Below are positions 1-5,307 of a stretch of DNA of 5,307 nt, piece after piece. How positions within the stretch are numbered: position 1 is the stretch's first letter; every line of letters begins with the position of its first letter. Source of the DNA: Actinomycetes bacterium. Lineage in GTDB: Bacteria; Actinomycetota; Acidimicrobiia; Acidimicrobiales; RAAP-2. Below the pieces are notes generated by a model, which was not told where the DNA came from, did no database searches, and worked only from the letters and a program-made list of their open reading frames with translations. The position numbers were made by a program, and so were the translations under genes. The stretch lies in the NCBI GenBank assembly GCA_021791615.1, contig JAJYWG010000221.1:1164-6470 (forward strand), in the 5' to 3' direction.

Positions 1-343
1 AGGACGGGCGCAGCAGGGCGTGGAGGTTGGTCCAGAGGACCTCTGCGCTCCCCGGATCGACGACCGGGGGCGGGCGGAGCTCCAGGCGCACGATGCCCGC
101 CGCGACGTGCCGTGCCCGCCACCGGGCGAGCAGCACCTGGCCGATGGCGGCAGCGGCGACGAGGGCTGCGACGGGTGGGCCGAGGTGGCCGAGGACGAAC
201 CAGCCTGCGTGGGCCAGCAGGTGTCCGAGGTCGTGCAGCGCAACGTGCGGGTGCAAGAAGAACCGCGCCAGCGGCCCGTGCAAGCTCGGGGAGGGCGGCA
301 GCGACGTGTCAAGGAGACGGGGAGCTTCCGGTGGAGGGGTCAC
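1..343 (-). CDS. Partial conjugative-transfer coupling ATPase (TraD/VirD4-like), N-terminus only
   Basis: The minus strand stays open from a GTG at 343 to the left edge, giving 114 residues with strong G/C at third codon positions. A proline-rich leader (about residues 1-25) is followed by two hydrophobic stretches, about 34-54 (histidine-containing) and 56-73, then an RWRAR basic stop. After that comes a cytoplasmic segment reading VRLELRPPPVVDPGSAEVLW, then NLHALLRP. This 'PPP.VDP..AE.LW.NL..LLRP' stretch is, from memory, typical just after the membrane anchor in large actinobacterial conjugative-element ATPases annotated as type IV conjugative DNA transfer (TraM-recognition/HerA-like) proteins. 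The ATPase domain would lie outside the window, so no Walker motif can be checked. The GTG start has an AAAGGA ribosome-binding site 9 nt upstream. It is transcribed away from the restriction locus. Another polytopic or membrane-anchored protein is possible. Reality of the gene is likely; the function is moderately sure. Confidence 0.62.
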   Translation of the reverse strand, partial: MTPPPEAPRLLDTSLPPSPSLHGPLARFFLHPHVALHDLGHLLAHAGWFVLGHLGPPVAALVAAAAIGQVLLARWRARHVAAGIVRLELRPPPVVDPGSAEVLWTNLHALLRPS

Positions 344-352
344 GTCCAGGAG

Positions 353-358
353 TCCTTT
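353..358 (-). promoter_or_regulatory. Ribosome-binding site of the minus-strand transfer gene
   Basis: Read on the minus strand this is AAAGGA, complementary to the 16S rRNA 3' end, 9 nt before the GTG at 343-341. The frame is open further upstream (through at least position 430) without an obvious better start. This site is therefore what fixes GTG 343 as the start. Confidence 0.55.
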
Positions 359-472
359 CGCTCGGGTGGGTCGATACGGGGGCTGGTTGGCCGGTGGAGC
401 ACCGTCCGCCTTAAGAACACGGGGCCCAAGCCCGGATTTCGCCGATTTGTCGCGGATGTGAGACAGCGGGGA

Positions 473-478
473 TACGCT
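473..478 (+). promoter_or_regulatory. Candidate -10 element (TACGCT) for a leaderless small HTH gene
   Basis: TACGCT fits the actinobacterial TANNNT -10 pattern and ends 7 nt before the GTG at 486, so transcription would begin at or next to the start codon. There is no convincing Shine-Dalgarno sequence in front of that GTG, which agrees with a leaderless message. No good -35 at 17-18 bp spacing is visible; a TTGTCG at 447-452 is about 20 bp away. The rest of the 142-bp divergent spacer (344-485) shows no clear repeat or terminator. Confidence 0.35.
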
Positions 479-485
479 CAGGCTC

Positions 486-836
486 GTGAGCAGCCAGTTC
501 GTGACGGAGCGGGACACGGCACTGCTGGCCGAGCGGGCGGGCGAGGCCACCAATGCCATGGTCCGGTGGGGCCTGGCCGCCCAGGCGGCCAGCGACGTGC
601 CCGAGCGCCTGCAGGCGCTCGCCGCCGCCCGGCGCCAAGCCGAGCTGGCCCTCCACCAAGCCGTGTGGTCGGCGGTGTGGGCCCGACCCCATCGCCATCC
701 TTGGCGCGAGATCGCACCGTTGGTCGGCATCCCGTGGCAGACGCTCTACCGCCGCTATCGGCAGCCGCCCGAGCGGCTTCCCCGGGCGAACCGGGCTAGC
801 GATTCTCACGGCACGGTCGGGCCTGGTGTCGAGTAG
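486..836 (+). CDS. Small helix-turn-helix protein, function unknown
   Basis: This 116-residue protein is not one I recognise by name. Residues 1-60 look largely alpha-helical and alanine/arginine-rich. Residues 72-92 (HPWREIAPLVGIPWQTLYRR and the following Y) fit a helix-turn-helix: a Trp-Arg-Glu-Ile first helix, a Gly turn, and a recognition helix ending in Leu-Tyr-Arg-Arg-Tyr. This is the 'W.EIA..LG.....Y.RY' pattern seen in many small actinobacterial DNA-binding proteins. The last 20 or so residues are polar and unstructured-looking. The GTG at 486 was chosen because a TANNNT element sits 7 nt upstream; an in-frame GTG at 501 is the alternative. The gene is divergent from the transfer gene and lies 53 bp before hsdR in the same direction, so it could regulate either. 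That role is inferred from position only. The antisense reading frame here has poorer codon bias. Confidence 0.62.
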   Translation: MSSQFVTERDTALLAERAGEATNAMVRWGLAAQAASDVPERLQALAAARRQAELALHQAVWSAVWARPHRHPWREIAPLVGIPWQTLYRRYRQPPERLPRANRASDSHGTVGPGVE

Positions 837-846
837 ACGGTCGTGC

Positions 847-872
847 CGACGCCTCGCCCTTCGGCGACGCCT
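847..872 (+). repeat. Perfect 8-bp direct repeat upstream of hsdR
   Basis: CGACGCCT occurs at 847-854 and again at 865-872, 18 bp apart, inside the 53-bp spacer before hsdR. A weak 5-bp inverted repeat (GCCGA 845-849 with TCGGC 861-865) overlaps the first copy. The position would suit an operator for the adjacent HTH protein, but a GC-rich 8-mer pair can arise by chance, so support is weak. Confidence 0.2.
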
Positions 873-885
873 GGACCTGCAGAAG

Positions 886-891
886 TAGCGT
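886..891 (+). promoter_or_regulatory. Candidate -10 element (TAGCGT) at the hsdR start
   Basis: TAGCGT fits TANNNT and ends 7 nt before the in-frame ATG at 899. This is the same geometry as at the small HTH gene upstream. If used, it would make a leaderless hsdR message beginning at ATG 899 and would exclude the GTG at 890 as start, because that codon lies inside the hexamer. No clear -35 is seen. Readthrough from the upstream gene is the alternative source of hsdR transcription. Confidence 0.28.
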
Positions 892-3295
892 GAACGCGAT
901 GTCGGGGCCGCTGGAGAAGGACACGTGTCGTGACTACGTCGTGCCGCGCCTCGATGCCGCCGGGTGGAAGGACCGCTTCGTCGAGCAGTACCGGGTGACG
1001 GACGGGAAGATCGTGCCGGTCCCCCGACAGCCGAGGCGTCGACGAGACCACAAGCGGGATGACCCGCTCCGTGCCGACTACGTACTGGAGTACGAGCCCA
1101 ACGTCCCAGTGGCCGTCGTCGAGGCGAAGCGCGAGCACAAGCGCGCCGGCGATGGATTGCAGCAGGCGAAGCGGTACGCGGAGATGCTGCGCCTGCCCTT
1201 GGCGTACTCGACGAACGGCAAGGGGATCGTCGAGCACGACTACGACACGGGCCTCGAGTCGAACCTGGACGCCTTCCCGACGCCAGAGGAGATGTGGCAG
1301 CGCTACCGAGCCTGGAAGGGCCTCGTGGACGAGGTGGCGATCGAGACGCGACTGCTGCCGTTCAACCGCGACCTGCGGCTGCCCGATGGCCGCGTCAAGG
1401 AGCCCCGCTACTACCAGCGGGCGGCCATCGACGCCGCGCTGGATGCGATCCTCAACGGCGGCAGCGACCGGGTCCTGCTGACGCTGGCCACCGGCACGGG
1501 GAAGACCTTCGTGGCCCTCCAGATCATCTGGAAGCTCTGGCAGAGCAGGTGGCGAGACGGGCGGAGACCCCGCTTCCTCTACCTTGCCGACCGGAACATC
1601 CTCGTCGACCAGCCGATCTCGCGAGAGTTCAAGCCGGTGTTCGGAGACGCGATCTGGAAGGTGCAGGGCGAGGCGAAGACCGGCCGGGAGGTCTACTTCG
1701 CGCTCTACCAGTCGCTGGCCGACTCCGGCGACGCGCTCGGAGTCTTCCGGGACTATCCGGCGGATTACTTCGATCTCGTCGTCGTCGACGAGTGCCACCG
1801 CGGTAGTGCACGCGACGAGTCGTCGTGGCGGGCGATCCTGGAGCACTTCGCCCCCGCCGTGCAGCTGGGCATGACCGCCACGCCCCTTCGCGAGGAGAAC
1901 CGTGACACCTACAGGTACTTCGGTGATCCGGCCTACACGTACTCGCTGGCACAAGGTATCGACGACGGGTTCCTCGCCCCCTACCGCGTGCGGCGGGTCG
2001 TGCTCAGCCCCGACGCTGAGGGCTGGTCACCCGCACCGGGCCAGCTCGATCGTTTCGGTCGTGAGATCCCCGAAGGCGTGTACGAGACCAAGCACTTCGA
2101 GCGCGTGGTGTCGTTGCTGGTCCGGACCGACCAGGCGGCGCGGCACCTGAGCGACTACCTCCGGCGCACCGACCGCATGGCGAAGACCGTGGTGTTCTGC
2201 GTGGACTCCGAGCACGCGGACCAAATGCGCCAGTCGCTCAACAACGCCAACGCGGACCTGGCTCGCCAGTACCCGAACTACGCGGTCCGGATCGTCTCTG
2301 ACGAGGGCGACGTGGGCCGCCAGCACCTGGGCGACTTCGCCGACCCAGAGCGTGAGACGCCGGTCATCGCCACGACCTCTCAGCTGCTCTCGACCGGCGT
2401 GGACCTGCCCACCGTGCGCAACATCGTGCTCTTCAAGCCGATCGGCTCCATGGTGGACTTCAAGCAGATCATCGGACGCGGGACGCGGCTCTACCCCGAC
2501 GACGACAAGCTCACCTTCGAGATCATCGACTACTCCGGGGCTACGGCCCTGTTCGAGGACCCGGAGTTCGACGGTCCCCCCGAAGCGCCGCCGGTCACCG
2601 AGGAGATCGACGACGAAGGCGGGATCGTGAGCGAGCCGGAGGTCGCCGAGCCCGAGCCCGCCTACGGGGACGAAGACACCGGCGCGGACGAAGCTGACCC
2701 GGACGACGTCGAAGACGTAGCGGTCCGGAAGTTCTACGTCGACGACGGCACTGCCTATGTCGCCGTCGAGGGGATCTACCTCCCCGATCCCACCACCGGG
2801 CGCTTGCGACTCGCCGAGTACAGCGACTACCTCGCCGACACGGTCCGCCGGCTCTACCCGAGCCCGAACGATCTCCGGGCGGCATGGCGTAGCCCGCCCG
2901 GGCGAACGGAAGTCGCCGATGCGTTGCTCACGCGAGGCATCGACCTCGCCGAAGCAGCCGAGAGGCTCGGGCTCAGCGACCTCGACCCGCTCGACCTGCT
3001 CGTCCACGTGGCGTGGAACGGCGACGCCATCACCCGGCGAGAGCGAGCCGGGCGTGTCCGCAGTCGACAGGCTGCCTTCCTGGGCGCCTTCTCGCCGGAG
3101 GCCCGGGCTGTCCTCGCCGACCTCCTCGACAAGTACGCCGACCACGGCATCTCCCAGCTCGACGACCTTCGGGTCCTCGAGGTCCCGCCCCTGGACCGAC
3201 ACGGGAGCCCCACCGAGATCGCCGCCCAGTTCGGCGGACCTCACGGTTTCCAAGACGCCGTCGAGCGCCTCGAAGAGCTACTCTACGCCTCGTAG
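890..3295 (+). CDS. hsdR: Type I restriction enzyme R subunit, EcoEI-type (HsdR)
   Basis: This is the motor and nuclease subunit of a type I restriction-modification complex. With HsdM and HsdS it binds unmethylated target sites, pulls DNA in using ATP, and cuts at a distance. Visible parts: a PD-(D/E)XK nuclease with D63 and E78-A-K80 plus the type I Q92-xxx-Y96 motif; a YYQ motif (174-176) opening the SF2 translocase; Walker A ATGTGKT (200-206); ADRN(I)LVDQ; DECH (300-303); MTATP (328-332); STGVDLP (501-507); and QIIGRGTR (526-533). An acidic linker covers 556-609, then an EcoEI-type C-terminal domain (about 610-801) ends the protein. The length of 801 aa is near EcoEI HsdR and shorter than EcoKI or EcoR124I subunits. 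All catalytic motifs are intact. The start is uncertain: GTG 890 has a weak AGAAG 4 nt upstream, while ATG 899 fits a leaderless start. It is the first hsd gene, with the AbiE pair between it and hsdM. Confidence 0.96.
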   Translation: MNAMSGPLEKDTCRDYVVPRLDAAGWKDRFVEQYRVTDGKIVPVPRQPRRRRDHKRDDPLRADYVLEYEPNVPVAVVEAKREHKRAGDGLQQAKRYAEMLRLPLAYSTNGKGIVEHDYDTGLESNLDAFPTPEEMWQRYRAWKGLVDEVAIETRLLPFNRDLRLPDGRVKEPRYYQRAAIDAALDAILNGGSDRVLLTLATGTGKTFVALQIIWKLWQSRWRDGRRPRFLYLADRNILVDQPISREFKPVFGDAIWKVQGEAKTGREVYFALYQSLADSGDALGVFRDYPADYFDLVVVDECHRGSARDESSWRAILEHFAPAVQLGMTATPLREENRDTYRYFGDPAYTYSLAQGIDDGFLAPYRVRRVVLSPDAEGWSPAPGQLDRFGREIPEGVYETKHFERVVSLLVRTDQAARHLSDYLRRTDRMAKTVVFCVDSEHADQMRQSLNNANADLARQYPNYAVRIVSDEGDVGRQHLGDFADPERETPVIATTSQLLSTGVDLPTVRNIVLFKPIGSMVDFKQIIGRGTRLYPDDDKLTFEIIDYSGATALFEDPEFDGPPEAPPVTEEIDDEGGIVSEPEVAEPEPAYGDEDTGADEADPDDVEDVAVRKFYVDDGTAYVAVEGIYLPDPTTGRLRLAEYSDYLADTVRRLYPSPNDLRAAWRSPPGRTEVADALLTRGIDLAEAAERLGLSDLDPLDLLVHVAWNGDAITRRERAGRVRSRQAAFLGAFSPEARAVLADLLDKYADHGISQLDDLRVLEVPPLDRHGSPTEIAAQFGGPHGFQDAVERLEELLYAS

Positions 3296-3309
3296 GCACG
3301 CGAAACTAA

Positions 3310-3327
3310 AGGTTCAATATAGGATCA
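3310..3327 (+). promoter_or_regulatory. Candidate AbiEi operator: AGGTTCA/AGGATCA direct repeat
   Basis: AGGTTCA (3310-3316) and AGGATCA (3321-3327) match at 6 of 7 bases and are 11 bp apart start to start, about one helical turn. They lie in a 28-bp island (3301-3328) of only about one-third G+C inside very GC-rich DNA. The second copy overlaps the candidate -10 element. Characterised AbiEi antitoxins repress their own promoter by binding repeats there, so this is a plausible autoregulatory site. The function is inferred from position and spacing. Confidence 0.4.
3320..3325 (+). promoter_or_regulatory. Candidate -10 element (TAGGAT) of the abiEi-abiEii-hsdM unit
   Basis: TAGGAT fits TANNNT and ends 6 nt before the GTG at 3332, so transcription would start on the abiEi start codon. 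An overlapping TATAGG is also available one register upstream. The AGGA at 3321-3324 could instead act as a Shine-Dalgarno for the same GTG, so leaderless use is not the only reading. No clear -35 is visible. Confidence 0.42.
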
Positions 3328-3331
3328 TGGG

Positions 3332-3928
3332 GTGCGAGTCGACCGCCAGGATCTCCGACGCCGTCTGGCTGCCCTGGCTGCGACCCAGTCGGGATACTTC
3401 AGCGCGGCGCAGGCGCTCGGCGTCGGGTACTCCTACCAGGCGCAGAAGTTCCATGCCGACCGGGGCAACTGGATCCGGGTCGACCGGGGCCTCTTCCGGC
3501 TGCCCGAGTGGCCGGTCGGAGCGCACGACGACCTGGTCCGCTGGTCGCTGTGGGCTCGTGGACGAGCCGTCGTGTCCCACGAGACGGCGCTCGCCGTCCA
3601 TGAGCTGGGAGAGGCGAACCCGACCGCCGTCCACCTGATTGTCCCGGCTAACTTCCGCTCGACCGCAGCCGGCGTCGTCCTGCATCGCGGCGCCGTCGAC
3701 GAGCACGACATCTGGGAGCACGAGGGGTTCCGGGTTACGAGCCCGCTGCGGACGCTTCTCGACGTGGCGGCATCCCACCTCGACCTCGACCAGCTCGCTA
3801 GTGCACTCGTCGACGGCTGCGCCAAGGACCCAACGCTGGAGCAAGCGATCATCGGCCGGGCGCGAGAGATGGGTCCACGCACCGCTGCCCGTCTCCACCA
3901 GGCGCTCCAGATGGCAACCGCCGCATGA
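3332..3928 (+). CDS. abiEi: AbiEi-type antitoxin and transcriptional regulator
   Basis: This is the predicted antitoxin of a type IV (AbiE) toxin-antitoxin pair. Characterised members repress their own promoter through an N-terminal winged helix and counter the AbiEii toxin through the C-terminal domain without stable toxin binding. In these 198 residues, about 8-58 form the winged helix ('GYFSAAQALGVGYSYQAQKF' at 21-40, then a wing ending GLFRLPEWP). The C-terminal domain carries hallmark segments: VVSHETAL (80-87), HLIVP (101-105), LHRG (117-120) and the TSPLRTLLDVA stretch (136-146). The start is GTG 3332; an ATG at 3327 is out of frame. An AT-rich promoter-like island with a direct repeat sits immediately upstream. 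The stop overlaps the abiEii start by four bases (ATGA), implying translational coupling. The gene lies 36 bp after hsdR. Family assignment is firm; activity against the neighbouring toxin is inferred from the pairing. Confidence 0.9.
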   Translation: MRVDRQDLRRRLAALAATQSGYFSAAQALGVGYSYQAQKFHADRGNWIRVDRGLFRLPEWPVGAHDDLVRWSLWARGRAVVSHETALAVHELGEANPTAVHLIVPANFRSTAAGVVLHRGAVDEHDIWEHEGFRVTSPLRTLLDVAASHLDLDQLASALVDGCAKDPTLEQAIIGRAREMGPRTAARLHQALQMATAA

Positions 3929-4785
3929 CCTACGGAACTGACGGGGCGTTCCGAGCGGCGCTCGAAGCACGGCTTGGCGCAAGGTCGCGTGACGCAGGGG
4001 CGGACCTCAACCGGCTCCGCCGGCGAGTGGTGTTCGAGCGGATGCTGGCCCGACTCGAAGCGGCCGAGCCAGGCTTCTGGATCCTCAAAGGCGGGATGGC
4101 GCTCGAGGTGCGATGGCACGACCGCGCCCGGAGCACCCGTGACATGGACCTCGCCGCCAGGCATTCGCTGACCACCGGTGTCGACGCCCGGGCCGCGCTG
4201 GCCGGACCCCTCGCAGTCGACGCCGATCACGACCGGTTCCGCTTCACGGTTGGCGACGCACGCGACCTGCAGGTGGACGAAGCCGGCCGGCCGGGTTGGC
4301 GGTTCCCGGTCGAAGCGACGCTCGCTGGCAGGCAGTTCGCGGCCGTCCGAGTCGACCTCGTGATTCGTGAGACCGAGATCAGCGGGACCGAACGGCTTCG
4401 CCTCCCCGGGGCGCTCGCCTTCGCCGGGATCGGTCCGTGCGAGATAGAGGTCGTCGATCGCTCTCAGCATTTCGCCGAGAAGCTGCACGCACTGACCCGG
4501 ACCTACACTTCCCGGCCGAGCACGCGGGTGAGGGACTTGGTGGACCTCGTCCCGCTCATCGATGACGGGCTCCAGCCCGACATACGGCTCTACGACACGG
4601 TCGTCCACGTCTTCGAGGCACGAACGAGCCATCCCGTGCCGGAAGAGCTGCCTGACCCGCCGCGCTATTGGCCTGTCCGCTACCGGGAGCTGGCAGACGA
4701 CCTTGACGTCAGCGCCGCCACCCTTGACGATGCCATGCACCTTCTGCGTGCCTTCTGGCGCCAGACCCTATCGAGACAGGAATAG
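3925..4785 (+). CDS. abiEii: AbiEii/AbiGii-family nucleotidyltransferase toxin
   Basis: This is the predicted toxin of the AbiE pair, a DNA-polymerase-beta-fold nucleotidyltransferase (DUF1814 family). The related mycobacterial MenA toxins add nucleotides to tRNA acceptor ends; other AbiEii proteins bind GTP and cause bacteriostasis. In these 286 residues LKGGMAL (54-60) supplies the glycine pair and RSTRDMDL (69-76) supplies the metal-binding aspartates D73 and D75. FAEKLHAL (183-190) carries the conserved lysine (K186), and RVRDLVDL (201-208) is the family's R-D-x-x-D-L motif. All expected motifs are present, so the toxin looks intact and its full length is usual for the family. Translation probably depends on coupling: the ATG overlaps the abiEi stop and only a weak AGATGG lies upstream. 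The next gene, hsdM, begins 6 nt after the stop, so the three genes are likely one transcript. The substrate here is unknown. Confidence 0.92.
   Translation: MTYGTDGAFRAALEARLGARSRDAGADLNRLRRRVVFERMLARLEAAEPGFWILKGGMALEVRWHDRARSTRDMDLAARHSLTTGVDARAALAGPLAVDADHDRFRFTVGDARDLQVDEAGRPGWRFPVEATLAGRQFAAVRVDLVIRETEISGTERLRLPGALAFAGIGPCEIEVVDRSQHFAEKLHALTRTYTSRPSTRVRDLVDLVPLIDDGLQPDIRLYDTVVHVFEARTSHPVPEELPDPPRYWPVRYRELADDLDVSAATLDDAMHLLRAFWRQTLSRQE
4778..4782 (+). promoter_or_regulatory. Ribosome-binding site of hsdM
   Basis: AGGAA lies 9 nt before the ATG at 4792 and is embedded in the last codons of abiEii. It supports ATG 4792 as the hsdM start and ties hsdM translation to the abiEii transcript, since no promoter fits in the 6-nt gap between the genes. 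Confidence 0.5.
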
Positions 4786-4791
4786 TGTCCC

Positions 4792-5307
4792 ATGCCCAAA
4801 CGCTCCAAGGCCGCCCCCACCAGCCCGCAGGCGAAGCTCTCGGCCGTCATCAAATCCGCCCGCGACACCATGCGCAAGGACGCCGGGCTGAACGGTGACC
4901 TTGACCGCATCCCGCAGCTGGCATGGCTCCTGTTCCTTCGCGCCTACGACGGGCTGGAGGAACGCCGCGAGGTTACCGACCGGAAGTTCCGGGCCGCGAT
5001 CGAGGCTCCGTACCGGTGGCGTGATTGGGCGGCCGACCCAGTGAACGGGCGCACTGGCGAGGACCTGCTGGCGTTCGTGAACGACGAACTCTTGCCGTAC
5101 TTCCGCGACCTGAAAGGCGCCGGTCAAGACGATCCCAGGGACGTGATCGCGGCGGTGTTCAAGGAGACCCACAACCGGATGCTCTCGGGCTACCTGCTCC
5201 GAGACGTCGTCAACAAGGTCAACGAGGTCAACTTCACCTCGAGCGACGACATCCACACGATGGCCCACCTCTACGAATCGATGCTCCGTGAGATGCGCGA
5301 CGCCGCC
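4792..5307 (+). CDS. hsdM: Type I DNA methyltransferase M subunit (HsdM), N-terminal part, cut by window end
   Basis: The frame is open from ATG 4792 to the right edge, giving 172 residues without a stop. This is the N-terminal helical domain of HsdM (HsdM_N type): an N-terminal stretch 'SAVIKSARDTMRKDAG', the motif QLAWLLFLRAYD (about 43-54), a middle section with DLLAFVNDELLPYF, and 'HTMAHLYESMLREMRDAA' at the end. In relatives the last stretch directly precedes the GEFYTPR segment and the S-adenosylmethionine and NPP(Y/F) adenine-N6 methylation motifs, which would fall just beyond the window. HsdM pairs with HsdS to methylate adenine in the target site and, with HsdR, forms the restriction complex. 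Its kind matches the EcoEI-type hsdR upstream, so both probably belong to one system despite the AbiE pair between them. Whether the catalytic domain is intact, and where hsdS lies, cannot be seen. Confidence 0.93.
   Translation, partial: MPKRSKAAPTSPQAKLSAVIKSARDTMRKDAGLNGDLDRIPQLAWLLFLRAYDGLEERREVTDRKFRAAIEAPYRWRDWAADPVNGRTGEDLLAFVNDELLPYFRDLKGAGQDDPRDVIAAVFKETHNRMLSGYLLRDVVNKVNEVNFTSSDDIHTMAHLYESMLREMRDAA

Noticed and set aside
422..433. GGGC-CCAA-GCCC mini-hairpin in the divergent spacer
   Set aside because: A 4-bp stem is expected by chance in GC-rich DNA, and it does not sit at a gene end or carry a T-tract.
20..799. Long plus-strand frame of 259 codons across the left end, and shorter overlapping frames at 27-461 and 112-414
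   Set aside because: The translations are low-complexity Arg/Gly/Ala/Pro-rich. They lie antisense to the better-biased minus-strand transfer gene and overlap the small HTH gene in another frame. They are stop-poor shadows typical of high-GC DNA.
411..809. 132-codon minus-strand frame opposite the small HTH gene
   Set aside because: The plus-strand frame has the better third-position bias, an HTH pattern and a start signal. The minus-strand product shows nothing recognisable.
845..865. Possible terminator hairpin GCCGA...TCGGC before hsdR
   Set aside because: The stem is only 5 bp with an 11-nt loop and there is no following T-run, so it does not qualify as an intrinsic terminator.
2027..3253. 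408-codon minus-strand frame within hsdR
   Set aside because: It is entirely antisense to the conserved helicase and C-terminal regions of HsdR, and its Val/Gly/Arg-rich product shows no domain. The same applies to the minus-strand frames at 806-1954 and 3433-4740.
3327..3638. ATG at 3327 as an alternative abiEi start
   Set aside because: It is in a different frame from the AbiEi winged helix and leads into a Ser/Arg-rich shadow product.
1..5307. CRISPR arrays, tRNA/rRNA genes, insertion sequences, att sites
   Set aside because: No regularly spaced repeats, tRNA-like folds, transposase motifs or terminal inverted repeats were seen on reading either strand.

Overview
The window comes from a high-GC bacterium. 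The strong G/C bias at third codon positions, frequent GTG starts and apparently leaderless gene starts point to an actinobacterium, but the genus cannot be told from this sequence. The content is accessory: a defence locus beside what looks like the first gene of a conjugative-transfer module.

Layout. (1) On the minus strand, the N-terminal 114 codons of a membrane-anchored protein run off the left edge. It resembles the TraD/VirD4-like coupling ATPases of actinobacterial conjugative elements. (2) A 142-bp divergent spacer leads into a plus-strand gene for a small protein (about 116 aa) with a C-terminal helix-turn-helix. (3) After 53 bp comes hsdR, a complete 801-aa EcoEI-type type I restriction subunit with nuclease, SF2 translocase and C-terminal domains. 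(4) After 36 bp, which include a sharp AT-rich island with a promoter-like element, comes a two-gene AbiE toxin-antitoxin module: abiEi (wHTH antitoxin/repressor) and abiEii (nucleotidyltransferase toxin), overlapping by ATGA. (5) Six bases after the abiEii stop, hsdM begins. It is cut by the right edge after 172 codons, inside the N-terminal helical domain and before its methyltransferase motifs. No hsdS is in view; it is expected to the right.

How the genes fit together. HsdR needs HsdM and HsdS to form the restriction complex, so the AbiE pair is nested inside a type I restriction-modification operon. The only clear internal promoter signal lies directly upstream of abiEi, so an AbiEi-repressible promoter may drive abiEi, abiEii and hsdM together. 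This recalls the embedding of the tRNA-targeting toxin PrrC in a type I hsd locus in E. coli. It raises the possibility that AbiE serves as a backup that fires when restriction-modification fails or is lost. That functional link is inference. The gene identities of hsdR, abiEi, abiEii and hsdM are well supported; the transfer gene and the small HTH protein are less certain.
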